Shown: one piece after another, positions 9,250-18,263 of the stretch
Layout of the letters: each line of letters starts with the position of its first letter
Numbering within the stretch: the stretch's first letter is position 1
From: Mesorhizobium sp. ZC-5
Lineage (GTDB): Bacteria; Pseudomonadota; Alphaproteobacteria; Rhizobiales; Rhizobiaceae
Reading direction: 5' to 3'
Length of the DNA stretch: 64,000 bases
Assembly (NCBI RefSeq): GCF_025753855.1
Contig: NZ_JAOWPT010000015.1
Span: 1 to 64,000, forward strand
Position numbers and translations under genes: made by a program
Notes under the pieces: generated by a model
What the model saw: only the letters and a program-made list of their open reading frames with translations
Told to the model about the DNA's origin: nothing
The model's database searches: none

Positions 9250-10140
9250 TTAATTGCTGGATCCTGAAGAGAGTGACCCGTCAACATTGTTGCGCCCAGC
9301 TGGCAGAAACGGCGCGGCGGGAAACTTTTCGGACTTAAAGCCTGCTATCTGGGCCTGGGTTTCCGGCTCCAGCAGGAACTGCACAAATGCCTTGGCACCT
9401 TCCACGTTTGCGTCCGGAAAGCGCTCCGGGTTCACGACGTCAGCCACCATCAGTCGCGACATGATCGGGCCGTCAGGCAAAACCATGCTCAACTGAGTAT
9501 CGCCCGTCTTGCTCTGCCAATCCCTGAACGCGGTAGCCCCCCAAACCGAATAAGCGTTCTTGCTGGCAGCCAGCTCGGCCACCTTGGAGTTTTTCGCATC
9601 AAGATCGAGATACCACCCTTTGCGGTCAGGGGAGCCCGCTGCGTGCCAAAGCGTTTCAACAGCATAGTTGTGGGATTCATCGTTATTCGCAATGAACGGC
9701 GAGCCGCTTTCGGCGATGCGCCTAAATATCTCGACGGGATCCGTGAGACCTGCCACCTTGGCCGGGTCTCCCTCAGGAATAATAAAACCGTCCCGGCTGA
9801 ACAGAACGGCCTGGGGCCAAAGCCCGTAGCCCTCTTGTACGAAGGGTTCTACCCCGAGGTGACTATGACCGAAGTGAGACAGAACAACGTCGGCCTTTCC
9901 GGCTTTGGCGTCCTCGTAGACGAGTTTTCCGACATTGACTTCAACGCGATAGTTCGTGCGGCTTTCAAAGCTCGCAATCAGTTCATCCAGCAATCCACCA
10001 TCACGAGGCGTGCGAACAGTCGCGAGACGAACGGTCGTCTTCTCTGGCTGTGCGGTAGCCGTTTGTGCCAGCGCACTTTCGGACGGTAAGCCAGCCGCAA
10101 GGATGGCGACTACAAACGCCGAAATGGTGAGTTTTTTCAT
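9250..10140 (-). CDS. Periplasmic substrate-binding protein, tungstate (TupA)-like
   Basis: A 296-residue protein with a cleavable signal peptide (KKLTISAFVVAILAAGL... ending ALAQ). The mature part reads TTVRLATVRTPRDGGLLDEL, then ADVVLSHFGHSHLGVEPFV, FIANNDESHNYAVETLWHAAG and WYLDLDAKNSKVAELAASKNAY. These follow the layout of TupA-like tungstate and molybdate binders (PBP_like_2). Permease and ATPase genes are absent nearby, so it is an orphan binder, either a partner of a distant transporter or a sensor for the two-component system transcribed away from it. The ATG at 10140 has AAGGA nine bases upstream. The ligand is inferred, not shown. Confidence 0.75.
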   Translation of the reverse strand: MKKLTISAFVVAILAAGLPSESALAQTATAQPEKTTVRLATVRTPRDGGLLDELIASFESRTNYRVEVNVGKLVYEDAKAGKADVVLSHFGHSHLGVEPFVQEGYGLWPQAVLFSRDGFIIPEGDPAKVAGLTDPVEIFRRIAESGSPFIANNDESHNYAVETLWHAAGSPDRKGWYLDLDAKNSKVAELAASKNAYSVWGATAFRDWQSKTGDTQLSMVLPDGPIMSRLMVADVVNPERFPDANVEGAKAFVQFLLEPETQAQIAGFKSEKFPAAPFLPAGRNNVDGSLSSGSSN

Positions 10141-10472
10141 GACCAGCATTCCTTTATGGTTACTTCATGGGATCTGTCTTCCACCCACGGACAACAGATG
10201 CGGTGGGTCAGCTGAACTGTCCGCGCATTGTCGAAATAGCTCTGAATTGTGGTGCCGCCACCGCGTGCGAGTGGCTGAGGCTGCCTAAAGTGTCGCAACT
10301 TGTCGCAACGGGAAAATCCGAGACATCTGGTTACAAATTTTCCGCGCGAGCCACAGGCACAAGGATAACTGAGGAACCGATCGGGTTCTAAAACCGGGGC
10401 TCCGTCAAGTCAGAGATGTGGAAGAGGACCAGGCATGCGCGAGCCACTGAAACCGATGTTCAGGACGACTTG
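10141..10472. promoter_or_regulatory. Divergent control region with 9-bp tandem repeat
   Basis: This 332-base space separates the orphan binding-protein gene from the two-component genes. It holds a tandem direct repeat, TGTCGCAAC at 10291-10299 and 10301-10309, spaced ten bases start to start. That is the spacing at which OmpR-family regulators bind as head-to-tail dimers. I see no gene here. The repeat is the best candidate site for the response regulator encoded just downstream. Confidence 0.45.
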
Positions 10473-11195
10473 ATGGACCCTGTCCCGCATATCCTCGTCG
10501 TCGACGATCACCGCGACATTCGCGAGCCGCTGGCGGCGTTTCTGAAGAAGCAGGAAATGCGCGTCACCACCGCAAGCAATGCCGCAGTCGCTCGCGAGGT
10601 CCTCGCCAAGGGTGCGATCGATCTGATCGTGCTCGACATCATGATGCCTGGCGAAGATGGCCTCTCGCTGTGCGCTTACGTCCGCGAGGCGATGGACACG
10701 CCGATGATACTCTTGACGGCCAGGGCAGAGACCATTGATCGTATCGTCGGTTTGAAAGTCGGGGCCGACGATTACGTCGTCAAGCCGTTCGAGCCCCTGG
10801 AACTGGTGGCGCGGATCAAAAGCGTTCTGCGGCGTTCCAACGCTCTTCCAAGGACACGCGATGCCTCGCCAAATGGGCGCGTCGCCTTCGGAAGCTGGAT
10901 TTTCGATTTGGGGCGACGTGAGCTCGTCAACGGCCACGGGCTTTCGATACCTCTTAGTGCCGCCGACTTCCGACTGCTGGTCGTTTTGACCCAGCGGGCC
11001 GGTATCGTGCTCTCTCGCGATCAGCTCCTTGATCTGACGAGTGGACGGGAACCACAGATGTTCGATCGCAGCATCGACAACCAGATCAGTCGACTTCGCC
11101 GGAAGATCGAGCCGGACCCAAAGAAGCCGAGCGTGATACAAACCGTATGGGGGAGAGGATATGTCTTCGCCTCGGAGGTGAAGGACGTCAAATGA
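10473..11195 (+). CDS. OmpR-family response regulator
   Basis: A 240-residue regulator. The receiver domain (1-125) has the acidic pair D11-D12, phospho-acceptor D55 in LIVLDIMMPG, T82 and K104 in VVKPF. The C-terminal winged-helix domain has SAADFRLLVVLTQRAG and ends with the family's recognition region, SIDNQISRLRRKIE, and VWGRGYVF. Start at 10473 rather than the upstream in-frame start at 10416, because AGGACGACTTG precedes this ATG and the receiver begins here. It overlaps the kinase gene by four bases (ATGA). The receiver resembles OmpR; the signal is unknown. Confidence 0.9.
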   Translation: MDPVPHILVVDDHRDIREPLAAFLKKQEMRVTTASNAAVAREVLAKGAIDLIVLDIMMPGEDGLSLCAYVREAMDTPMILLTARAETIDRIVGLKVGADDYVVKPFEPLELVARIKSVLRRSNALPRTRDASPNGRVAFGSWIFDLGRRELVNGHGLSIPLSAADFRLLVVLTQRAGIVLSRDQLLDLTSGREPQMFDRSIDNQISRLRRKIEPDPKKPSVIQTVWGRGYVFASEVKDVK

Positions 11196-12532
11196 GGCGT
11201 CTTCTGCCTTCTACCCTGGCCGGACAACTGGGCACGCTTCTCATAATCGGAATCATAGCTGCGCATCTTTTCAGCCTGGCAATTCTTTCGAGTGAGAGCA
11301 CGGATTTGCTGCGTGCGGCGGACCGCAGCCAGGCCGTCGATCGCATTGGCTCGCTCGTAAAAATCCTTGAACTTACACCCAAGGACCTCCGTGGTGAACT
11401 CGTTCAGTCCACGAGCTCGCGCGATCATCAATTTAAAGTCACCTTGCACGTGCAGCCCGACAGCGAAATGAGCGAACCTGAAACACAGCTTGCCCAGGAG
11501 ATGCGCATGCTGTTGGCTCCCCGAGAGGGTGGCGTAAGCATCAATCTGCTGGAGAACGAGGAACGGCGCTCTTTCGGCTGGGCCTATCTCTATGGAGAGG
11601 CCCCGACCGAACTGCATATTTCGGTTCAGTTGAGTGATGGAAGTTGGCTAAGCAGCATATCGGCATTGCAGCCTTCAAATCGAAGGCTGTGGCGGTGGCT
11701 TATCCCGATGGCGGCGAGCGGCATTCTGGTTCTCATTGTGGTTGCCATTGTCGTTCATCGGATCACAAGACCACTCAGCGAGCTGGCACATGCGGCGGAA
11801 CGCATCGGTCGTGGAGAAGACGTCCATCGCCTGAGGGCCAAGGGGCCGGTCGAGGTCCGGGATACGATGACAGCATTCAACATCATGCAGCAGCGTCTCA
11901 CTCAATTTGTGCGCGATCGGACGCAAATGCTCGCGGCAGTCAGCCACGATATCCGTACGCCGCTTACCTCGTTGAGACTGCGCGTTGAAATGGTAGACGA
12001 TGGCGAACTGCGGACGGCTATGGTCCGGACAATCGACGAGATGCGCCAAATGATCGAGGCCACGCTCAACTTTGCACGGGACGACGCTAACGATGAAGAA
12101 GCTCGATCAGTCGATCTTGTCGCCCTTTTGGAGGCAGCTGCCGATGATCTCGCCGCGAATGGTCACCAGATATCTGTCCCGGTTTCCGACCGGGTGCCGA
12201 TCCGATGTCATCCGTTGCAGCTGAAGCGGGCTGTCACCAACCTTCTGGACAATGCGCTTCGCTACGGGGGCGGAGCGGAGATCGGCGTAAACGTGGTTGA
12301 AGACATCATCATTATCACAATTGATGACAACGGCCCTGGAATTGCCGAGAGCGAGCTGACAGCAGTTTTCGACCCATTTGTGAGACTGGACAACTCCAGA
12401 AGTACGGAAACGGGCGGCGTCGGACTGGGACTGGCCACCGCTCGTTCCATAGTGAAGTCCCACGGTGGCGATCTTACCTTGCTCAACAGACCGATCGGTG
12501 GCCTGCGAGCTCAAATACGCCTGCCTGTCTAG
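11192..12532 (+). CDS. Sensor histidine kinase, EnvZ-like layout
   Basis: A 446-residue inner-membrane kinase. Membrane segment 1 is at about residues 12-30 and segment 2 at 166-189, bracketing a periplasmic sensor of about 135 residues. A HAMP linker follows, then the dimerisation helix with H252 in AAVSHDIRTPLTSL, an N box NLLDNALRYGG, G1 DDNGPGI and G2 GGVGLGLATARSIV. The start codon overlaps the stop of the response regulator, so the two form one operon. It is not PhoR: it has no PAS domain and sits with its own regulator, although it is the kinase nearest to the pst operon. Confidence 0.9.
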   Translation: MRRLLPSTLAGQLGTLLIIGIIAAHLFSLAILSSESTDLLRAADRSQAVDRIGSLVKILELTPKDLRGELVQSTSSRDHQFKVTLHVQPDSEMSEPETQLAQEMRMLLAPREGGVSINLLENEERRSFGWAYLYGEAPTELHISVQLSDGSWLSSISALQPSNRRLWRWLIPMAASGILVLIVVAIVVHRITRPLSELAHAAERIGRGEDVHRLRAKGPVEVRDTMTAFNIMQQRLTQFVRDRTQMLAAVSHDIRTPLTSLRLRVEMVDDGELRTAMVRTIDEMRQMIEATLNFARDDANDEEARSVDLVALLEAAADDLAANGHQISVPVSDRVPIRCHPLQLKRAVTNLLDNALRYGGGAEIGVNVVEDIIIITIDDNGPGIAESELTAVFDPFVRLDNSRSTETGGVGLGLATARSIVKSHGGDLTLLNRPIGGLRAQIRLPV

Positions 12533-12658
12533 GTTTTGTTTAAATTCGGCCTCGGGCTGCTGACGAGCATCCAGCGTCGTGACAGTTTGGCGAAGAGTAG
12601 CGATCAAGGGGAACGCGGGGTATTCTGCTTCGTCTAGCTCGGTGGTTGTGAGGCCGAA

Positions 12659-13042
12659 ATGTCAGAATCTACTGTCAATATGCGCTACATGGTTGACGAC
12701 GTCGAAGCCGCCATCGCCTGGTATACGAGCCACCTTGGCTTTTCGCTTTTGTCGAACCATGCACCCGCCTTCGCGGACGTACAGCGCGGAGCGTTGCGGC
12801 TATTGCTTAGCGGGCCAACGAGTTCGGCTGGACGGCCGATGGCAGATGGCGAAACGCCCCACCCTGGCGGATGGAACCGCATCCATCTGGTTGTCGACGA
12901 TCTGTCTGCTGAAGTGGCCCGACTACAGGCCGCTGGGGTCCAGTTTCGCAATGACATTGTCAAAGGTCCCGGCGGCTCTCAGGTCCTGCTGGTCGACCCG
13001 TCCGGCAACTTCGTTGAACTGTTTGAGCAAGCGCGTAAATAA
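12659..13042 (+). CDS. VOC (glyoxalase-fold) family protein
   Basis: A 127-residue single-module protein of the vicinal oxygen chelate superfamily. It has the repeated beta-alpha-beta units, with YMVDDVEAAIAWYTSHLGF at the N-terminus and RIHLVVDDLSAEVARLQAAG ... VLLVDPSGNFVELFE at the C-terminus. The glutamate in NFVELFE is the usual metal ligand. A GAGG site lies five bases before the ATG. Substrate cannot be told from sequence; members include antibiotic-binding proteins and dioxygenases. It lies between the kinase and pstS and has no clear link with either. Confidence 0.85.
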   Translation: MSESTVNMRYMVDDVEAAIAWYTSHLGFSLLSNHAPAFADVQRGALRLLLSGPTSSAGRPMADGETPHPGGWNRIHLVVDDLSAEVARLQAAGVQFRNDIVKGPGGSQVLLVDPSGNFVELFEQARK

Positions 13043-13180
13043 TTGCCATCTGGTGGCAACCGAACTCCATCGACATGGCGACACAACTCCGCTACGAACC
13101 CTTCTCCGGTTGCTGAAACCGAAGGTCATGGCCGACGTTACGCTTCGGCGCGCCATGCTGCCATGTTCGGCCCATCCTGC

Positions 13181-13220
13181 CTGACATTTATGTGCAACAG
13201 AACTGTCATCCAACTGTAAC
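13181..13220 (+). promoter_or_regulatory. Pho box (PhoB binding site) of the pst operon
   Basis: A near-consensus Pho box, CTGTCATCCAACTGTAAC, lies at 13203-13220, with 7-mers CTGTCAT and CTGTAAC spaced 11 bases start to start. A further CTGACAT at 13181 is exactly 22 bases upstream, and a weak unit (GTGCAAC) at 13192 fills the phase, so up to two PhoB dimers could bind. The site ends 70 bases before the pstS start. Confidence 0.85.
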
Positions 13221-13290
13221 AAACGAGGGCTAAGGACACCTCGGGTGCCTAGTGGGGCGTCCGGAAAAATTCCGAGCAGGAGTAGGCGAA

Positions 13291-14295
13291 ATGAATAAAA
13301 CTCTTTTGGCGACCACCGTCGCCGCATTTGCGATCGCCGCGTCAACTGGACTTGCGGCTGCGCGCGATCAGATCCAGATCGTCGGTTCTTCGACGGTCTT
13401 CCCCTTCACCACCGCTGTCGCCGAGAAGCTCGGCCAGGGCGGCAAGTTCAAGACCCCCGTCGTTGAGTCGACCGGTACGGGCGGCGGCATCAAGCTGTTT
13501 TGCTCCGGCGTCGGCGAAAACACCCCCGACTTCACCAATGCCTCGCGCGCCATCAAGGACAGCGAACTTGAAACCTGCAAGGCCAATGGCGCTACGCCGG
13601 TCGAGATCAAGGTCGGTTTCGACGGTATCGTGCTTGCGAATTCGAAAGCCGGCACCGTTGTGGATCTGACCAAGGAGCAGATTTTCAAGGCGCTGGCCAA
13701 GAACGTTGCCGTCGACGGCAAGGTCGTGCCGAATCCCTACACCAATTGGTCGGATGTCGATGCTTCGTTGCCTGCCACCAAGATCGAAGTGCTCGGCCCG
13801 CCCCCGACCTCAGGCACGCGCGACGCTTTCGTTGAACTGGTCATGCTCGAAGCCTGCCAGGACGAAGTTAAGGCTGCCAATGAAAAGGCTTGCCCGGAAA
13901 TCCGCGAAGACGGCGCTTTCATCGAAGCGGGTGAAAACGACAACCTGATCGTTCAGAAGCTTGAAGCCAACGCCAATGCTTTCGGCGTTTTCGGCTTCTC
14001 GTTCCTCGACCAGAATGCCGACAAGCTGCAGGGCCACAAGGTAGATGGCGTCGAGCCGACCTTCGAAAACATCGCGTCCGGCGACTACAAGATTTCGCGC
14101 TCGCTGTTCATCTACGCCAAGAAGGAACATGTTGGTGTGATCCCTGGCATCGAAGAGTTCATCGCCGAGTATACGTCGGACGCCGCCTGGGGTCCCGAAG
14201 GCTATCTCGCCGACAAGGGCCTGATCCCGCTGCCGGACGCCGAACGAGCCAAGTCGGCCGAGGAAGCCAAGGCTCTCAAGGGCATGGGTTCCTGA
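13291..14295 (+). CDS. pstS: Phosphate ABC transporter, substrate-binding protein PstS
   Basis: A 334-residue periplasmic binding protein with a signal peptide (MNKTLLATTVAAFAIAASTGLAAA). Phosphate-binding features are visible: IQIVGSSTVFPFTTAVAEKL, STGTGGGIKLFCSG, DFTNASRAIKDSE and GPPPTSGTRDAFVEL. This is the larger alphaproteobacterial PstS form, with extra cysteines in CSG, ETCKANG, EACQDE and KACPE. A GGAG site precedes the ATG at 13291. It is first in pstSCAB-phoU-phoB, under a Pho box, and is followed by an attenuator hairpin. Confidence 0.95.
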   Translation: MNKTLLATTVAAFAIAASTGLAAARDQIQIVGSSTVFPFTTAVAEKLGQGGKFKTPVVESTGTGGGIKLFCSGVGENTPDFTNASRAIKDSELETCKANGATPVEIKVGFDGIVLANSKAGTVVDLTKEQIFKALAKNVAVDGKVVPNPYTNWSDVDASLPATKIEVLGPPPTSGTRDAFVELVMLEACQDEVKAANEKACPEIREDGAFIEAGENDNLIVQKLEANANAFGVFGFSFLDQNADKLQGHKVDGVEPTFENIASGDYKISRSLFIYAKKEHVGVIPGIEEFIAEYTSDAAWGPEGYLADKGLIPLPDAERAKSAEEAKALKGMGS

Positions 14296-14308
14296 TCAGA
14301 ATTTCAAT

Positions 14309-14336
14309 CGGCCCGGGATGTCTCTGTTCCGGGCCG
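14309..14336 (+). terminator. Hairpin between pstS and pstC (attenuator)
   Basis: A perfect stem CGGCCCGG (14309-14316) pairs with CCGGGCCG (14329-14336), extended by two weaker pairs, and is followed by GTTT. It lies 13 bases after the pstS stop and 62 bases before pstC. The T tract is short, so it probably stops only part of transcription or protects the pstS message, leaving more binding protein than permease. Confidence 0.6.
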
Positions 14337-14398
14337 GTTTCCATGCTTTGGTTTGGCCGGTTGGCAGATTTTTTAAGTAGCGATTGCAGGTTTCGGCA

Positions 14399-15787
14399 AT
14401 GGTCACCTATCTGGTTTTCGCGCTGATTGCTCTTTTCCTGGCCGCATATTTTGCCGGGCGATCTAAAGCGTTGTCGAGTGTGGGCGGGGAAACCTCCAAA
14501 CTTCACTCGCTTCCCAGTCAGCACGGCATGTTCCTGGCGCTGGTCAGCGTCGTGCCCGCGCTGCTGGCGCTCGTAGTCTGGTCGCTGATCACGCCCGGCA
14601 TCGAATCCAATATCGTAAAAAGCAACTTCGCCACCGAACTCGGTGGCCTGGGTATTCCTCAGGTAGAAGCCTTCATACGTGACGCCCGAGCCATCGCCTT
14701 CGGTGGCGTGGTGGGCTTCACCGACGCGACCAAGGAGGCGGCTGCCACCTTGTACAAAACGGTCCATGCGAGAAGCGTGTGGGCCATCGTGGCTGTTTGT
14801 GCGGTTCTGGCGTTCGCCGGTTTCGTCTGGGGATACGGGAAAATCGCACCGGCGTATCGGGCGCGACACATAGTCGAGCGTATCGTACGGATCTTTCTCA
14901 TTGCGTGTTCCGCGGTCGCGATCCTGACCACGATTGGCATCGTGCTCTCGCTGATCTTCGAATCGCTTCGGTTCTTCCAGCAGGTGCCAATCCACAAGTT
15001 CCTTTTCGGCACGCATTGGAGCCCGCAGAGCGCATTCACCGGCGCTGGAACGCAACAGGGTGCTGTCGACCCGAACATTTTCGGCATGGTTCCGCTTTTT
15101 GTCGGAACGCTGTTGATCACTTTCATCGCGATGCTGGTTGCAGCGCCGACCGGTCTCATGGCTGCGATCTATCTTTCGGATTACGCTTCCAAACCGGTTC
15201 GCGCCGTCGCTAAGCCAATCCTTGAAATCCTGGCCGGCATTCCGACGGTGGTCTATGGTTTCTTCGCCGCGCTTACCGTAGCGCCCTTCTTTCGTGGCCT
15301 CGGCGAAAGCGTCGGACTGGGTGTAGCGTCTGAATCGGCGCTGGCCGCCGGCGTCGTCATGGGCATCATGATCATCCCCTTCGTTTCGTCGCTTTCCGAC
15401 GATGTCATCAATGCAGTACCTCAGTCTTTGCGTGATGGCTCAGCAGGACTTGGTGCGACGAAGTCGGAGACCATTCGCAAGGTGGTGTTGCCGGCAGCAC
15501 TTCCTGGCATTGTTTCCGCCATGCTGCTTGCTGTCAGCCGGGCTATCGGCGAGACCATGATCGTCGTGATGGCCGCCGGTCTCGCCGCCAACCTGACAGC
15601 AAATCCGCTCGAGGCCGTCACCACTGTCACGGTTCAAATCGTAACCCTGCTGGTCGGCGACCAGGAATTCGACAGCGCCAAGACGCTCGCCGCGTTCGCG
15701 CTCGGTCTTGTGCTCTTCTGCATCACACTCGCGCTGAACATCGTCGCGTTGCGCGTCGTCCAGAAATATCGGGAACAATATGACTGA
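14399..15787 (+). CDS. pstC: Phosphate ABC transporter permease PstC
   Basis: A 462-residue inner-membrane permease. The first half is the rhizobial N-terminal extension (DUF3708 type), with membrane segments at the very start and near residues 45-65 and 125-145. The second half is the binding-protein-dependent permease domain, with FVGTLLITFIAMLVAAPTG and the EAA loop region at SLRDGSAGLGATKSETIRKVVLPAALPG. It forms the channel with PstA. ATG at 14399 has GCAGG eight bases upstream; a TTG five codons earlier is less likely. It overlaps pstA by eight bases. Confidence 0.95.
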   Translation: MVTYLVFALIALFLAAYFAGRSKALSSVGGETSKLHSLPSQHGMFLALVSVVPALLALVVWSLITPGIESNIVKSNFATELGGLGIPQVEAFIRDARAIAFGGVVGFTDATKEAAATLYKTVHARSVWAIVAVCAVLAFAGFVWGYGKIAPAYRARHIVERIVRIFLIACSAVAILTTIGIVLSLIFESLRFFQQVPIHKFLFGTHWSPQSAFTGAGTQQGAVDPNIFGMVPLFVGTLLITFIAMLVAAPTGLMAAIYLSDYASKPVRAVAKPILEILAGIPTVVYGFFAALTVAPFFRGLGESVGLGVASESALAAGVVMGIMIIPFVSSLSDDVINAVPQSLRDGSAGLGATKSETIRKVVLPAALPGIVSAMLLAVSRAIGETMIVVMAAGLAANLTANPLEAVTTVTVQIVTLLVGDQEFDSAKTLAAFALGLVLFCITLALNIVALRVVQKYREQYD

Positions 15788-17396
15788 TACGACCTCGACG
15801 ACAATGGGTGCCGCCATCCGGCCCCGAAGCATACATGCCGACGATGCGGCCAAAGCGCGCCTGAAAAAGCGTTACGCGGCGGAGCAGCGGTTCAAGTGGA
15901 TTGGTGCTGCAGCCATCGCTGTGTCGGCGTTGTTCCTGGTGCTGTTGCTTTCGACGATCGTCACGCAGGCCTGGCCAGCGTTGCGGATGAATTACATGAC
16001 CTTGCCCGTCGACCTTTCCACTGCAAAGGTCGATCCGGGGGCATTGGGCAGCGTCAACTACGATGCAATCATTCAGGAGGCGCTGGCGGCCAAGATTCCG
16101 GATGCGACAAGCCGCCAAGACAGGCGACTGGTGCGTGGAATGATCTCGACCGGCGCTGGGCTTCAGTTGCGCCAGGACATTGCCAGGGACCCTTCGATGC
16201 TCGGCAAGACGGTGGATTACGCCGTTCCGGTCGATGACTTCGCCGATCTCTATTTGAAGGGCCTCTTGGCGGCCAAAGGCAGCGTTGTTCCACTCCAGTC
16301 GGCGGTTACAGTTTCAGCCGATAGCGGCGATGTGGACCTCGGTTTCGACAAGGGCGACATCCTCACGTTTGCCCACGCCGCCGGTGCCACCGAAGGTGAA
16401 AACGGAGTTCTCAACCTCACCAGCGGCGCGGCTTCGCTACTGCTGGAAGTAAACGGCGGCATCATCAAGCTAACCGAGGTCTCTCCTGCCGCGAACGACG
16501 GCTCGACTGCCAAAGGTACGGTGATCGTGAGGCCGCAGGGCACAGCCCAGGCGGCGGGCGGCGCAGCCAAGCTGCGGGTCATCGACGCACCGGAGAGTTC
16601 GCGGAAGATATCGGACAAGGAAATTGTCTGGCTGGAAGGACTGAAGGGCCAGAATCTCGTCGAAAGCCGTTTCAACACGATCTTCTTCACCGGTGGCGCA
16701 AGCCGCGAACCGGAGCTTGCAGGCGTGTGGGGCGCGGTGGTCGGATCCTTTCTGACGATGGTGGTGACGCTTGCCATCGCTTTCCCCATCGGTGTTGCGG
16801 CGGCTATTTATCTTGAGGAATTCGCTCCGAAGAACCGCTGGACCAACCTTATCGAAGTAAACATCAACAATCTCGCGGCGGTGCCGTCCATCGTCTTCGG
16901 TCTGCTCGGATTGGCCGTTTTCCTGAACTTCTTCGGACTACCCCGTTCCGCACCGGTGGTCGGTGGCATGGTGTTGGCGCTGATGACGATGCCGATCATT
17001 ATCATCGCCTCGCGCGCCTCCATACGCGCGGTGCCCCCTTCGATTCGTGAAGCAGCACTCGGCATCGGCGCTTCCAAGGTACAGACGGTGTTCCATCACG
17101 TTCTGCCGCTGGCGATGCCCGGCATCATGACCGGCACCATCCTCGGCATGGCGCATGCGCTGGGCGAAACCGCGCCGCTGCTGATGATTGGCATGGTGGC
17201 ATTCATCGTCGACATTCCAGGCGGCTTCACCGACCCTGCAACGATCCTGCCCGTGCAGATTTTCATGTGGGCGGATTTTCCTGAACCTGGCTTCCAGCAG
17301 AAAACGTCGGCGGCCATTCTCATCCTGCTCGTGTTCTTGATCATCATGAACGCCATAGCGGTAATCCTGCGCAAACGCTTCGAGCGGCGCTGGTAG
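15780..17396 (+). CDS. pstA: Phosphate ABC transporter permease PstA (long form)
   Basis: A 538-residue permease, far longer than the roughly 290 residues of E. coli PstA. After a cytoplasmic tail and one membrane segment near residue 45, about 240 residues form a DUF3333-type extracytoplasmic insertion; the permease domain begins near [19 protein letters not shown]. The EAA loop reads [28 protein letters not shown], and [11 protein letters not shown] is typical of PstA. The long form is usual in alphaproteobacteria. It overlaps the end of pstC, so it is translationally coupled. Confidence 0.95.
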   Translation: MTDTTSTTMGAAIRPRSIHADDAAKARLKKRYAAEQRFKWIGAAAIAVSALFLVLLLSTIVTQAWPALRMNYMTLPVDLSTAKVDPGALGSVNYDAIIQEALAAKIPDATSRQDRRLVRGMISTGAGLQLRQDIARDPSMLGKTVDYAVPVDDFADLYLKGLLAAKGSVVPLQSAVTVSADSGDVDLGFDKGDILTFAHAAGATEGENGVLNLTSGAASLLLEVNGGIIKLTEVSPAANDGSTAKGTVIVRPQGTAQAAGGAAKLRVIDAPESSRKISDKEIVWLEGLKGQNLVESRFNTIFFTGGASREPELAGVWGAVVGSFLTMVVTLAIAFPIGVAAAIYLEEFAPKNRWTNLIEVNINNLAAVPSIVFGLLGLAVFLNFFGLPRSAPVVGGMVLALMTMPIIIIASRASIRAVPPSIREAALGIGASKVQTVFHHVLPLAMPGIMTGTILGMAHALGETAPLLMIGMVAFIVDIPGGFTDPATILPVQIFMWADFPEPGFQQKTSAAILILLVFLIIMNAIAVILRKRFERRW

Positions 17397-17409
17397 CGGA
17401 GTAAAGGAC

Positions 17410-18225
17410 ATGAACATCATGACTGAAGCCGATATCGAACGGAACCTGTCGGCCAATACCAACGAGCCTTCCATCAAGATGAAAGGCGACAAGGTTTCGG
17501 TGTACTACGGAGAGAAGCGCGCTCTGTTCGACGTCAATCTCGATGTCCGGCAGAACCAGGTGACGGCGCTGATCGGCCCTTCAGGCTGCGGCAAGTCGAC
17601 CTTTCTGCGCTGCCTCAACCGCATGAATGATACCATCTCAATCGCCCGCGTCACCGGCAAGATCACGCTGGACAATGAGGACGTCTACGACAAGAACATC
17701 GACGTCGTGGAGTTGCGCGCCCGCGTCGGCATGGTCTTCCAGAAACCCAATCCGTTTCCGAAATCGATCTATGAGAATGTCTCATACGGCCCGCGTATCC
17801 ATGGTTTGGCTAAAGGCAAGTCCGACCTCGACGAGATCGTCGAATCCAGCCTGCACAAAGCGGCGCTGTGGAATGAGGTCAAGGATCGCCTGCACGAGCC
17901 GGGGACCGGGCTTTCCGGCGGCCAGCAGCAGAGGCTGTGCATCGCACGCGCCATTGCCGTCAGCCCCGAAGTGATCCTGATGGACGAACCCTGCTCGGCT
18001 CTCGATCCGATCGCCACCGCCAAGGTGGAGGAACTGATCGACGAGTTGCGCGAAAACTATACGATCGTGATCGTCACGCACTCGATGCAGCAGGCGGCGC
18101 GCGTCTCACAGCGGACCGCCATGTTCCATCTCGGCTATCTCGTGGAGGAGGGTGCGACCGACAAGATGTTCACCAACCCCGACGACAAGCGCACCCAGGA
18201 CTACATCACGGGCCGGTTCGGCTGA
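17410..18225 (+). CDS. pstB: Phosphate ABC transporter ATPase PstB
   Basis: A 271-residue ATPase with Walker A GPSGCGKS (56-63), Q-loop Q111 in VFQKPNPFP, signature LSGGQQQR (168-175), Walker B VILMDEP (188-194) and H-loop VTHSM. The PstB-typical [19 protein letters not shown] stretch identifies the subfamily. It drives phosphate import through PstCA and is thought to pass the uptake signal to PhoU/PhoR. It lies 13 bases after pstA, with GGAG eight bases before the ATG. Confidence 0.97.
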   Translation: MNIMTEADIERNLSANTNEPSIKMKGDKVSVYYGEKRALFDVNLDVRQNQVTALIGPSGCGKSTFLRCLNRMNDTISIARVTGKITLDNEDVYDKNIDVVELRARVGMVFQKPNPFPKSIYENVSYGPRIHGLAKGKSDLDEIVESSLHKAALWNEVKDRLHEPGTGLSGGQQQRLCIARAIAVSPEVILMDEPCSALDPIATAKVEELIDELRENYTIVIVTHSMQQAARVSQRTAMFHLGYLVEEGATDKMFTNPDDKRTQDYITGRFG

Positions 18226-18263
18226 GCCGCTCCGCCTCGCAACCGAATGACGAGGAGAGAATG

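Noticed and set aside
11192-12532. The histidine kinase before pstS as PhoR
   Set aside because: It overlaps its own response regulator, has a large periplasmic domain and lacks the PAS domain of PhoR.
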